Assembly: GCA_037903475.1 (NCBI GenBank)
Contig: JBAJFG010000179.1
Coordinates: 62,001-126,000 of the forward strand
Source of the DNA: Ancylostoma caninum
Taxonomy: Eukaryota; Nematoda; Chromadorea; Rhabditida; Ancylostomatidae
Length of the DNA stretch: 64,000 bases
Reading direction: 5' to 3'
Shown: positions 47,437 through 57,682 of the stretch, one piece after another
Position numbering within the stretch: the first letter of the stretch is position 1
Layout of the letters: the number at the start of each line of letters is the position of its first letter
Position numbers and translations under genes: made by a program
The notes under the pieces: model-generated
Seen by the model: the letters and a program-made list of their open reading frames with translations, nothing else
The model's database searches: none
What the model was told of the DNA's origin: nothing

Positions 47437-50400
47437 TCAATTTACAGCTTCCACTAATACCACCTCATCAGGCAATTCAACGTCATCAAAGGAGACGGGC
47501 GGAGCAATGTCTTCAGCATTGTTCTCGACAACGTGTTCGTCGTCCACCCTCACATCTTCATTTGGATCACAGCTTTCTCCACGGTTGAACATCGCTCGTT
47601 TTATGTGCTGCATTAGAACACCACATGATAGCTCACAGCACACAGTATGAGCGTCTTTGACAGCCTGGAAAGGGAACAGGAAATGAGTGAGAAAAGATTT
47701 TCAAGTCACTCCCAGGTGCGAAGAACATGAAAAGGATCCATGAACAAAATCTGGATAAGTATGGTAAACGAACTCTATTAACATATTGCGGACGACGTGA
47801 TGCACATGGTGCATCACACCCTTTCACCTGCGTGTGGCCACGTGACGCATATGATGCATCACGTAAAATGGGTTCTTTCTGTTCATAAAACGTTCCCCCT
47901 GTGGTCAGTTGGTGCAAATGGTGAGTTATCAGAAAAATGCCCTCTAGCCATTCGCACTCACTATGCAAAATGTGGTCGGTTTGCAATTCGTTAAAAAGGC
48001 GAAAAAGAAAAAAACTCAAAAAATCAGCGCAAAACTCCAGCGAGCTGGAATTATGCCATAGTAACACAAATCGAAAGTAAGTTAAATTATACATACTACA
48101 CTCAAGGCACGTCCGCATTACAGCAAATGTCTCGAATAATAATTAATAATAGAATAAAACGTGAGATGAATGATCCAGCTGAATGCACATATATAGTCTG
48201 TCCGAAACGACGAGTCCGCCCACGCATGTGGGGATGGAGAGGCGGCCACGCTTGCCAGCACTACACGTCATCACCTCTGATCTGCGTATGACGTTTCGTT
48301 GTTATCTTTACGGTATCGACCAATGATCTGGCTGTGATGTGGACGACGTGGCAGCTAACAGCATACGTCCCAGCCGCGCCGCCTCTCGATCTCCGCGTGC
48401 GTGGGCGGACTCGTCGTTTCGGACAGACTGTACGTATGCACTGCCACATATCCGAGAAATTTCGGCTCTTCCAGTGGAATAAATTTAGGAATTCAAATAA
48501 AAGAGGAAAAAAACTTGACATAGGCTTGCAAATAATAAGACGAAAACATAATAATATTACCTTATCAAGCTGCTCCATAACATCGTTCGTTCGCTCACTA
48601 CGAGCCCACCTCTTCTCTACCTGAAAGAAATTCGAAAGCAATCATATTTCAGTGAGCTATCCCAATGAATGATGTGTTTGTCATTTCCCCTGACTGCGTC
48701 GTGGTCACACTACGCCAACAAACAATAGCAATTCTCAACAAAGAAAAATACCAAGCCGGAAAATTGAAATTTGAAATTGGGGAACACAATCGGATGCATA
48801 AAAAATAGTGAAAAACAAAAAGCAAGTTCTCGTAACCATAAAGCGTATGCTTATCTACGCAAAAGAGATACCTGTCGCAATTTCATGCTCAAATCTCCTA
48901 TCTGATTATTGATATATCCAGCATTAGTCAATAATGGTGAGCTGCTCAACGTATTCAACCAGTAAGTACTCCACAAAGCTGAGAGAATATGAGAATCTGA
49001 ACGACAACAATCAATGAACAAAACTGCGTGAAGTAAACTAGAAATTACCAGACCTAGCTCCGATTTGAAAAAGTTAACGTCCAGGGAGTAGTACTGTTTG
49101 CAGTGCACACCAAAATCTTCAATCTTGCTGAGTGGAATTGATTGGTATTCTGACGGTCCTTCTTCAACAGGAGGTTGATATCCTTGAGGGTACGTTCGGA
49201 ATGCTCCTATATCAACCTTAAAACCAAAACTTGAATAGCCACATACTTCTCATTTAAAAATGTTTTGAAAACATATAAAACAATTTTATGAATGAATATT
49301 CGATCGTGTAAAAGAACAAATGGAAGAAGTGTATCTATTCTCTATCTAAATATTTCTAACCTTTCCAGCACTCATTGTGCGAAGCGGATCAACAACGATA
49401 GCCACCCATGGCTCTTGGAATTGCTGGTTGAGAGCTTGAGTCGCGACATCAATTCCTGATAACCAACATCCGTAGCCAGGGTGTGAGTGATACCATCCAA
49501 CAACCTGAACGGGGTTCACTCGCGACCTACTAGCGCACACGTTGAAAAATGGAGGAAACTAAGTGCAAAAATTCTGGAGAGAAATATACAATCATGTACA
49601 AATAAGCAATAAATGCCGATTGAATTTCAGCAAAGACAGACCAATATCGCTGGACGACGAGACTTTTAGAAAATACAGCTCCCAACAACAAGCTTCACCT
49701 AACGTGAATAGAGGTCACCACTTGAAGAATACTTGGAAAACCGGACCTTTCCCAGCAAAAAAAAACAAAGAAACACATAATTCGGCGATCTTCTAGCTAA
49801 AAAATAGACATCCATCATGCCCAATATTCAGTTCAAGAAGAATCATGGCTTGAAAAGCTTTTTCTAGTACACATGAGCAGATATATCGGCCGAACGTTAA
49901 TACTACGAAAAAGTAATAGCAGGAGAAGGCAATATGGCAGGAATATAGCTAAAGACAGACCTTTTCTTTCTTTCCCTCTGACTCGCAAAGATCGGTATAG
50001 ACTGACATGTACTCGTATGCTTGGGCTTGCGCGTTAACTCTGTAATGACAAACACGACACAGTTTTAATGGAAAAGGTGGAAACAACACAGCTACAAAAG
50101 TGGTCAGTGGAAATTACTGCCTAGGTATTGAAATTCCAGCAATAAAATGGTGTAATTTATAAAGATCTTTCTTTGTTATGAAGTAGTATGATTAAAAAAC
50201 CGAACTAATTGATGCAAGAGGATGAAAACATGCAGATTAAGAAGAACGAAAACGGAATTTCGATTATCCAACCTAGTCTCTGTGCCTTCAACTGGTAGTG
50301 CAAAGGTATCCATGATGATGAAAGCATTTCCATCCACTCGACCTTGCATCAGACCCATTACCTATAAAATTGCAGTCAAAAAATCAGGCAAAGTACAGGG

Positions 50401-51208
50401 AAATAAAGAACAATAGAGGAAAAAATCCAACATATTCACAACTCACTTCTAGGTTTCCGCCTCGTCTAGCATGAATCACCATCTTCAACAATGCCACTGC
50501 AGAAATCCTCACCTGGAAGCTAATTGGTTTGAAAGGCATTACTACTAGGCCATCTTGCGTATTGTGCTCTTCAATCCTGTCGCCGTGAAAGAGAATTGCA
50601 CCGAAACCTACGACTTTCCATGCGGAAATATAAATTCCCTTAGAGCCTTCATCCGCTTTCTGTGTCCTTATTTAAAATATAAGGTGTAGGCTTCAAAACC
50701 GTTAGAACCCTCCAATAAACAGAGCTTCAAAGTCGCAAAAGCTGCAGGATGAACAAGCAAAAGCATTCCCAGCTAGGTATTACAGTTAGAAAGGTTGTTT
50801 ATGAATGAATTTGGGTTTGTCAAGATAAAAATTGTAGGAGGGTGATCCGGATTGAAATTGTAATTGAAGACGTAATTCTTGTAAATCTGATGTCATGACG
50901 GATCTACACACTCAATACACATTCAGTACGCTGAAGAACCACGAGTCCAACGTCCAAAATTCCAAAAAAATTGAAACAAACAAAAAGGACAGGTCGTTAA
51001 CACTCACTTCTTTGAAATAATGAGGATCTTTTTGCCACGGTTTCGCAGATCGCATCTCATTCTGCTCAACCTCATCGTACTCGTAGGCGGAATCCATGAC
51101 GGTGACACCGTTCGCAAGTTGCCAGTTTCGCAGAGCTACAGATTCCTCGGATTTCGATCCCGATGCGGTCGGTGCCGCTGCTTGCTGGTCGTCCATCTTC
51201 TCGGACAT
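47437..51208 (-). CDS. csn-5: COP9 signalosome subunit 5, JAMM deneddylase (complete, 9 exons)
   Basis: Exons (minus strand): 51,008-51,208; 50,447-50,512; 50,273-50,361; 49,961-50,039; 49,361-49,504; 49,054-49,216; 48,872-48,996; 48,561-48,620; 47,437-47,664. All introns are GT-AG, the phases join, and the sum is 1,155 nt, 384 residues plus TGA, near the family length of about 330-370. CSN5 is the metalloprotease of the COP9 signalosome that removes NEDD8 from cullins. The JAMM site is intact: Glu89 at the end of exon 2 (GGNLE|VMGLMQG) and [14 protein letters not shown] with His151, His153 and Asp164. Also diagnostic are [12 protein letters not shown] near the N-terminus and [19 protein letters not shown]. 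The C-terminal tail is acidic (residues ~335-384), as is common in nematodes. The start ATG abuts a trans-splice-like acceptor. The last intron holds a MITE and two palindromes. csn-5 is the C. elegans name. Confidence 0.96.
47797..47862. repeat. Two short palindromes in csn-5 intron 8
   Basis: GTGATGCAC-ATG-GTGCATCAC near 47,799 is a perfect palindrome with a 3-base centre. CGTGACGCATATGATGCATC near 47,841 is a near copy of the same design with one mismatch. They lie about 20 bases apart. Confidence 0.6.
48194..48430. mobile_element. Tc1/mariner-type MITE in csn-5 intron 8
   Basis: 237 bp flanked by TA on both sides (48,192-48,193; 48,431-48,432). The ends read (T/C)AGTCTGTCCGAAACGACG followed by AGTCCGCCCACGCA, about 35 bases inverted with two mismatches. 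A GAGAGGCGG block is also inverted inside. The TA target fits Tc1/mariner mobilisation. It sits between exons 8 and 9 of csn-5 and leaves both splice sites intact. Confidence 0.85.
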
Positions 51209-51222
51209 CTGAATCACAGACA
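51209..51222 (-). promoter_or_regulatory. Probable spliced-leader acceptor at csn-5 start
   Basis: On the minus strand TGTCTGTGATTCAG ends immediately before the ATG at 51,208. An acceptor flush with the start codon and no upstream exon is the usual nematode trans-splice arrangement. Confidence 0.6.
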
Positions 51223-51358
51223 AATATACATACGAGCCCTCCAAAAATTTTTGTTACCACTTTTCAAAACGAGAGCATCGAAGAATGAGGAGCAACCGAT
51301 TCGTGATCCCACGACAACGAAGGTAAAAGATATTATGACGAAATAAAGCACTGAAGGG

Positions 51359-51509
51359 TGAAAAGGGAGTTGGGGGGCCACCCTATAAAAGGTCATAGGC
51401 TTCACCTTGCAATCCTAAATAAAAGAACTAACCTAAGCCTAAGTTAACCCTAAGCCTAAGGCTTAGGCCTAGGTTTCACAGGAGTGCCCCCTCCCCAACT
51501 CCTTTTTCA
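51359..51509. repeat. Hairpin element carrying telomere-like TTAGGC units
   Basis: TGAAAAGGGAGTTGGGGGGC (51,359) pairs with the inverse at 51,481-51,509 (GCCCCCTCCCCAACTCCTTT). The loop holds CCTAAGCCTAAGTTAACCCT, then CCTAAGGCTTAGGCCTAGG at 51,431-51,472, that is, nematode telomere-type (TTAGGC/GCCTAA) units facing each other. It starts only 150 bp upstream of the csn-5 ATG. Confidence 0.7.
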
Positions 51510-51793
51510 CCGCACTGAAGTTCACGATGAAAGCAAAAAATAAACCATAGGTGATTACTTAGGCCACTACTACTGCAGTCTTGAACATATGCTTCAAATA
51601 AGAATATAAAAAAGGCCAAAATAAAACTTGAGAAGGACAGCTGGATAACCAAAGAAACCGTCAAATTAAATGTTGTGTCTGGAGTTGCACTCAACCACTC
51701 TGGATACTATCTCAGACACTCGGAGCGGGAGGTCCGCACACCCTTTTGGGAAGACAGGCCCAGCAGTGGCCCTATTTTGTGGGCGTGGCTTAA
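51510..51793. other. Short spacer, nothing recognised
   Basis: Sequence between the telomere-like hairpin and MITE b, ending with the left TTAA at 51,790-51,793. Confidence 0.4.
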
Positions 51794-52200
51794 AGGCAGG
51801 GGTCCACCTCATCTTCGTAGTTCAGCTAACAGCAGATTCTGCATCTACTCGGCGCGTTGGTTCCAATGGTATACATAAATTGTCTCAGAATGGTCTACAA
51901 ACCCGTCTTCCAGGACGGGGTCTGTAACAGTTTGCCAACCCGAGTTGACATGTGAAGCCGTTGATCTTATCGATTGGACACACCAAGACTCGTTGACCGA
52001 CGCGGCAGCCGTGGCAGGCAGCCAGCACTGCTTGGAGCGATCCGCCTCCGGGCTCCAAATTTTTATCCAGTTCGAGCCTTTCAAAAATGGGGATTTCGTC
52101 GCTTCTGTGCCTGTTGATGTACATCCCAGGGATCAACATGAAGAGAAGGTCTAGGATATGTTGGTAAATCCAACAGGCAGAACGAGGTGGCCCTCTGCCT
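51794..52200. mobile_element. TTAA-flanked MITE, member b
   Basis: 407 bp flanked by TTAA (51,790-51,793; 52,201-52,204). The left end AGGCAGGGGTCCACCTC and right end inverse (GAGGTGGCCCTCTGCCT) match with three differences. The terminal AGGCAG...CACCTCGTT pattern resembles member a. GC-rich interior without motifs. Confidence 0.8.
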
Positions 52201-52228
52201 TTAATACAGGTCGGGCAGCGGCCCTTAA

Positions 52229-52692
52229 AGGCAGCAGGAGCTGAAATCCTCGACTCCGAGCTGAGCTGTGGGTGATGGAGTACAGACTCAGCACATCATA
52301 AATGTGAAACGAACACAGACAATGATGGCTTACCTGCAGAGAAAATGGAACATTCGTCGCGAACACGCCTGGCCGTGTTCGCGCGCGGACGAGTTTTCCC
52401 CGGCGCAAAAAGGCGTTGCGGTGCGTGGTTTGGCGCAAAGGGAAAACGAAATGCATTCAATTCACAGGGTTTCATGGCGGGACTCGGCCAAAACCACGCG
52501 CCGCAATGGCTTTCGCGCCAGGGAAAACTCGTCCGCGCACGAACACGGCCAGGTGTGTTCGCGACGAATGTTCCATTTTCTCTGCAGGTAAGCCATCATT
52601 GTCTGTGTTCGTTTCACATTTATGATGTGCTGAGTCTGTACTTCATCACCCACAGCTCAGCTCGGAGTCGAGGATTTCAGCTCCTGCTGCCT
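52229..52692. mobile_element. TTAA-flanked MITE, member c: near full-length palindrome
   Basis: 464 bp flanked by TTAA (52,225-52,228; 52,693-52,696). The left arm (52,229 to about 52,399, starting AGGCAGCAGGAGCTGAAATC) is repeated in inverse to 52,692 with only about three mismatches over 170 bases. Pairing continues more loosely (GGCGCAAAAAGGCG with its inverse) into the centre. Reading frames on the two strands share the same peptides only because of this symmetry; there is no gene. Read-through transcripts would fold into long dsRNA. Confidence 0.88.
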
Positions 52693-52696
52693 TTAA

Positions 52697-53639
52697 ATTT
52701 TAGCGGCCCACCCGGTCGCCCATAAAAACTTGGCAGCGTCGCGAAGGGGACGCCGCCGTTGCGCGAGGTTACGCATGCAATATCGATTCTTTTCGCTTAT
52801 AAGTATTCATTCCCGTTTTGTTCGTTGCTTATTGTGTATTGACATGTGCTTAAATTGTTTCCTAATCGGTAAAAGTGTTTGGATATTGTTATTGAGTTTT
52901 CATAGTATGTGTCTAAATACTTTCAGATGGTACTTCATTAATTGCGCATACAACCATCGAAATTTCAAGCTTTATATACTGGTTGTTATCCTTGGAACCC
53001 ACAAGACGGTTGTGGCTGCGAAAAAATATCCCTGAATTCCTGTCTCTAAACAGAAAGTTTTGAGATGAGAAAGGGTGAAAAGCAGTGCAATACCAATGAC
53101 AATATCAGCATATTTGGTTAAATGATCAAGGAATTATTCAAAAAAGTAAGTAAATTAACTAAGAAACTGTAAGTGTACGTAAAACGTAAAGTACATAGTA
53201 AATAGTTTAGTAATAGTAAATAGTTGTAGTAGTTTAATAATAGTAAATAATTAAACCGTTCCAATGAGGATGATAGCTCGAGAAGCGCCACAAAAAAGCC
53301 CTTCCAGCACCGAATGGGTGCATGGTGAATGCCATCCCAGAATGTGTCTGCAATTGCGCGTAGATTTGTTTCGTCATTCTCCACTGCGTAAATTTGCGGG
53401 CGTTTTCAGTTCGTTCTCCAACGAATTCGTCGTTGGTTTCCTTCCAGTTTCATGCGTTGCTTTCAACTTCAGTGCAGTGTTTCACCCCTGCCCAAATGAG
53501 GTTATGGTACAAAATGGCGTGATATTCGTGATCAGCATGTCAAATAACTCCCTTAGACGAGGTTTCAGAGAAATTTTTGACCTTGAGATTTTGGGGCAGA
53601 ACAAGTGGAATAGTGCCGTAATTTTGTTTTTCATCTGGG
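52697..53639. other. Gene-free DNA
   Basis: AT-rich, with short TAGTAAATAG-type repeats at 53,190-53,250. The 188-codon frame at 53,264-53,830 runs into the two MITE remnants to its right and is not a gene. Confidence 0.4.
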
Positions 53640-53739
53640 CCCCAAAGTGGCTGAGAGCCCACTTTTCTCCCACCCTTCTCTCTCTCTCTCCCCCCCCCCC
53701 CCCCCTTTCCCTTTCGCTTACTTTCTGCGTCCGCCACTG
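53640..53739. mobile_element. Truncated third copy of the 510-777 hAT MITE
   Basis: CCCACTTTTCTCCCACCC, a CT/C-rich run (16 C at 53,690-53,705) and the terminus ACTTTCTGCGTCCGCCACTG match the inverse of the 510-777 element. The other end is missing. Confidence 0.65.
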
Positions 53740-53749
53740 CAGAGCAGCA

Positions 53750-53910
53750 CCCTGGGCTGGGATTATTCATGAAACGATAACCAGGCAAACCCAGGCTAGC
53801 AAACCAACTTTTGTTGTCTGCGTCTCTTAGCTCTATGTAGCCAATACGATAACCAGTTCCGCTAGCCATCCTTGGTTTGCTTGGTTATCGTTTCATGAAT
53901 CCCAGCCCTG
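53750..53910. mobile_element. Hairpin MITE (GGGCTGGGATTCATGAAAC family)
   Basis: About 160 bp. The left arm has GGGCTGGGATTATTCATGAA, ACGATAACCAGGCAAACCC and GGCTAGC. The right arm is its inverse (GCTAGCC...GGTTTGCTTGGTTATCGT...CCCAGCCC). A CAGGG-like terminus hints at hAT, but I cannot fix a target duplication. It lies directly beside the truncated hAT MITE. Confidence 0.75.
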
Positions 53911-54124
53911 CTGATTGTTGGCACATCCACACATTTTATCTATGTCACCGCTCTAATTTTCGTCCAACCCCCCCCCCCCCTCCCCCGTTTCCCGCTCAGA
54001 GCAATCCAAGCAGGTGATGAGGCTCGTGCGAGTGGGTCTAGATTTTTTTCTGGTTATCTTGGATTTGAGTTTCCCTACTCTTTTTTGAAAGGTGTGAAGG
54101 GATTTGGCAATCTGATAGCTTTTT

Positions 54125-54140
54125 TAGTGACCATTTCAGG
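54125..54140 (+). promoter_or_regulatory. Probable spliced-leader acceptor for the C2CH gene
   Basis: AGTGACCATTTCAGG: a TTTCAG acceptor ends one base before the ATG at 54,141. There is no coding exon upstream in frame. Confidence 0.6.
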
Positions 54141-55960
54141 ATGATTAAAAGAAAATATACTAGAAGGAATTGTCTACTGTGCAGAAAGTGTGTCGAAGAG
54201 AGACTACTCTGTTTCACTCGTACAAGACATCAGAACACCGTCATCATGCTATCATCTTTGGTGTTATTCAATGAAATTGATTTGAGAGAGGCGAAACGAT
54301 GCTACGAAACTAACAGGAGGGGGCCTATTTGTTATCGGCATTTCATCGACGCTGTGAGGTTTAGTTTTCCAAATTTTCACTGGAATGGAGTAAAACCTTG
54401 AGTTTCAGGCGAAGTTCATGATACCAAAGTTGACATGTGTGAGGATTCGTACCGTCTCATACGTAGAACAGTGCCAGCGTGAAGAAGATATTTCATACAT
54501 AAAAGAGCGGGACATCCCACATATAATATTCGACTCACTTCAGGCAATCGCTCGGAATTTAGACGTTAGTTGTCTTGAATTTCAAGAATTTGATTACGTG
54601 AAACACGCTCCCGAGCCGCGCCACGACTCTGAGCATAGTCAGCGGGGGGGGGGGGGGGAAGAGGGGTCAGAGACGCAGACAGCAAGAGGACTCGCGGTGC
54701 ACGACAAGCTCCGTTCGTGGCTGGGAGGGGGGCGTACAGGGCACTACATTGGTCGTATTCCAGGGTGGGGGGGGGGGGGGACGCAGCGCGGCTCTTTTGG
54801 GCAGAGACACAGAGGTTCTGCATGTGACCCCGGTTGTCTGCTTCTGCCAGCAGCAGACAGCCTGAGTGCCACGCCGCGGTCCCGCCTCTTGCACACGGTC
54901 GTTTGGAGTTCACTCTCGCGCCACCCCTGGACATACTTCTCTGTAGAGGAACTGAAAAAATGTCTTTTTCCATATATGAAAGGGCGCTGTAGGATGTCAC
55001 TGTCCTCAATTGACAAGAGGAGCACATCAAAATGGAAAGAACCATATCATAGACGTATTAAAAATTGGAGGGGAAGGTGTAAAAATTAGGTGTTGTTACA
55101 GTTAGGAGCCTGATAACCCTGCTGACGTTCGATGCAATTGTATTAGCAGACAAAGTCATAGACACACTCTCTATGCTACCAGACTACTCCCCTACAGTTG
55201 ACTGAAACACGCCACCGAGTTGGCAGAAATGTTCATCTAGAGCACTTTTAGGAATATGTGGACTTGAACCTAAGTAAAGTTCGTGATTTCCTCAACGGCT
55301 GCTTCTACCGTCATGTTAGCGCTCTTAGTTCAACTCTGAGTGCAGCACATTCCCAGCAAGAGAATACTGCTTCCGTTATCAACGCCAAGGACGACATTGT
55401 GGAGGTGAAACCGGGCCCACTTGAAACTTCGAACACACCCGAATCTTTCGCTGTGAGCTTTTTCTGCAGTTTTTTTTTTTGGGATAATTCTGTTATATAT
55501 CATACCAATGATTTTCCAGATAGGTCAAGATCATTCCGTTAAGGAAGAGTGCATCAGTTATGATGTAGAAGGCGTCGAGGATGTTAGGTCTCTTGGTTTA
55601 CAATATGGGACTTCAAGCACAACTGAATTTATCGCTGTGAGTTCCAATAAGAATTGGAAACTGCGGGTCGTTTCCTTGTTCTTTAGTGAGATTTCTCAGT
55701 TGGGCCAAGATCGCCACATCAAGGATGAGTGCACGGACTATGCCCTAGAGGAACTTGAAGAGACTGATTCCAGCCTATTGGAGAGGATAATTCCTGTAAA
55801 GGTAGATCGTCTCCTGTCGCTTTTACGGTTTTGTCCGAAATGTGGGACCCAAATCAGTAGGAAACGAATTAAAATCTTGCCATCGGATGTGGGGCCATCG
55901 GCTGTTGTTCATTATTTTTGTAACAGTTGTAGTGGTGAACGATGCTGGTACGCTACATGA
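54141..55960 (+). CDS. LIN-15B-like C2CH / zinc-ribbon protein (5 exons, 315 residues)
   Basis: Exons: 54,141-54,353; 54,409-54,564; 55,252-55,452; 55,520-55,636; 55,700-55,960. All introns are GT-AG and phase 0, so the frame is open throughout. The N-terminus carries CLLCRKC and later ICYRHFIDA, giving a C-x2-C...C-x2-H set (Cys11, Cys14, Cys64, His67), the layout of the THAP-like C2CH domain of nematode LIN-15B-type proteins. A helical segment IPHIIFDSLQAIARNLD|EYVDLNLSKVRDFL joins exons 2 and 3. The C-terminus has RFCPKCG (Cys274, Cys277) and HYFCNSC (Cys303, Cys306), a zinc-ribbon-like pair. Exon 4 and the start of exon 5 are similar (GQDHSVKEEC / GQDRHIKDEC), pointing to exon duplication. 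Intron 2 (687 nt) contains two G runs. A role as DNA-binding or chromatin factor is inference; transposon origin of the family is also possible. Confidence 0.75.
54565..55251 (+). other. Long intron 2 of the C2CH gene with G-tracts
   Basis: The intron carries uninterrupted runs of 15 G (54,644-54,658) and 14 G (54,767-54,780) within a GC-rich block, on the coding strand. Open frames across it are by-products of this composition. The donor is GTTAGT after LD and the acceptor ACTTTTAG. Confidence 0.55.
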
Positions 55961-56271
55961 TGTTGTTGTTTGAAGTGCTATTACATGAAGTAAACTTGTA
56001 CAATTGCAGCTGCGGCACTTATATTAGTGAACTGCCTCTCTGAAGATCAAGATTTGTCTATGTACAATATATTTTTCAACGGCAGCACCCATCAAAATTT
56101 TTGCATCCGAGCGATGTAGCTCACTAGGCGAAATTCGACTGCTCTGACGCACTGTAGCCAGTTACACCCATTGGCTTTGGTGGTCAGATCAGACGAGTTC
56201 CCGCAAGCATATACAGACAAAAAGACACGCGGCAGCATACCGAGCGAAAAGAACGCATCCAGACCATACAT
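55961..56271. other. 3' flank of the C2CH gene
   Basis: Presumed 3' UTR and spacer. No exact AATAAA is visible on the plus strand soon after the stop. Confidence 0.4.
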
Positions 56272-56646
56272 AGGACCGAATAAAAACCGAATAATTTTAT
56301 AACCACAATTACGTAGCAGTTCAGGAAAAAATTCAAACATCCACATATTTGAGGATGAGAAAGCCCTAAAGCTCTTCTTCTCTCCTACACAACACTACAT
56401 TGGCCTTCAATGCTGGAAGATTCGAATTTTCCATTTTTCGAAATCGAATATATATTTCCGCTTTTGAATATCTAATACTTCGAATAAATGGAAAGTTCGA
56501 TTTTTCCAGCATTAGAGACTGATGTAGTGTTGTATGGGAGTGAGGAGGTGCTTCAGGGCTTTATCATTCTCATTTATCTGGATGTCTAATTTGTTTCCTA
56601 AGTTGTTAATTAAAGTTACAGAATTCTTCAGTTTTTATTCGGTCCA
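56272..56646. mobile_element. Full-length hairpin MITE, copy 2 (GGACCGAATAAAA family)
   Basis: Left TAGGACCGAATAAAAACCGA and right AGTTTTTATTCGGTCC are inverted. Internal arms GAGAAAGCCCTAAAGCTC / GGGCTTTATCATTCTC and CACTACATTGGCC / GATGTAGTGTTG pair as in the copy at 11,291-11,649. The two copies are roughly 75-80% alike by eye. Confidence 0.75.
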
Positions 56647-57682
56647 ATGTATAATCCAGATCCTGTGTTGAGACAGCCGAGGAATCGCTTCACACTGCAG
56701 AGCGCGAAAGTCACTGGGGGAGCTTGTGGAAATCGGTCAATTTCGCCTAGTAGTTGACGCCATTCCTTTCCAAACTTTTTTCAGAAATTCAAGATATTCC
56801 CGACAAAAGTTTGGAAAGATACACAAAGTGATGGTTCTTCTCATCCACGCATGGCTACAGTATTCCACTATCTGCTTTCTGGCTTTCTGGCAACAGCACA
56901 ACGCTAGGGTGACAGCCGGCTAATGTGCCTTGTTGAAGACACAAAAGCTGAGTTGAGCTACTGGGTGGACCAGGTAGTCAGCTAGAATTGTCGTCCAAGT
57001 GGCCGTGGAGATGTTCCTGCCACGCGACCTTCTTGATCAACTTTCTGGGTTCTCGGAACGCCGAGAAAGTGATACACCAGTGGCCGATGCACCAATTTGG
57101 TGAGATCACTGGATTTCTGTAGTGAATAGAGCTGTACTAACTGTTTATTGCTCACAGTTATTTTCCGCCTCAGTTCACGCCACGAAGGGTTCCCTGACTT
57201 AGACAGCTGCAACTGACGATAGAGACGACTGAGACCAATGTAGATCTGAGCATCCAGGGCCTTTTATGCGAAAGATGTAGGCGTGGTTGCCCTAGATGCT
57301 CATATCTGTACAACAGATACCTACTTCAGAGTATTAACCGCCAGGGGTATCTATACAAGTGCTATCTTAAGTATGACCTGGCGGTTTACAAGTACCTATG
57401 GTAAACAACGGTATCTATCCATGATAGTATAATATATTTCCAGGACAGAATAGAAACAAGTGAATATGGTTGATATTATTAGAATTAATAATTATCAACA
57501 AAGAGAGTGTCAGTTTTCTTCGGGTATGCGTTGATGAGATTCAGTTGTTTCAACTCCGGCAGCAGCCCAGAACAATTCACAGTTCATAAGAATTACAGGG
57601 TAAGAGGTACTGAGACGAAATTTTGGCTACAATGTTTTTAAAGGTGGGAATCTGCTAAATATGGCAGAACATTTCCCTAATA
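56647..57682. other. Spacer with a possible decayed coding fragment
   Basis: On the minus strand 56,982-57,212 a frame reads QLSKSGNPSWRELRRKITVS and onward for some 80 residues without a stop and without low complexity. I do not recognise it; it could be a retroelement remnant. A perfect 10-bp inverted repeat AACCGCCAGG / CCTGGCGGTT is at 57,336-57,345 and 57,377-57,386. Confidence 0.3.

Noticed and set aside
52151..52725. Several overlapping open frames of about 100-126 codons with shared peptides on both strands
   Set aside because: They mirror each other because the DNA is a long palindrome (MITE c).
53264..53830. 188-codon open frame
   Set aside because: It runs through a truncated hAT MITE, a C run and a hairpin MITE; the sequence is explained by those repeats.
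54354..54408. Read-through of the first frame to the stop at 54,401
   Set aside because: A 55-nt GTGAGG...TTTCAG intron removes it and keeps the frame into exon 2, typical of nematode intron size.
54418..55089. 223-codon frame as a single exon of the C2CH gene
   Set aside because: Only the part 54,409-54,564 has family character; the rest crosses G runs, and a good GTTAGT donor followed by an acceptor at 55,251 restores the conserved helix.
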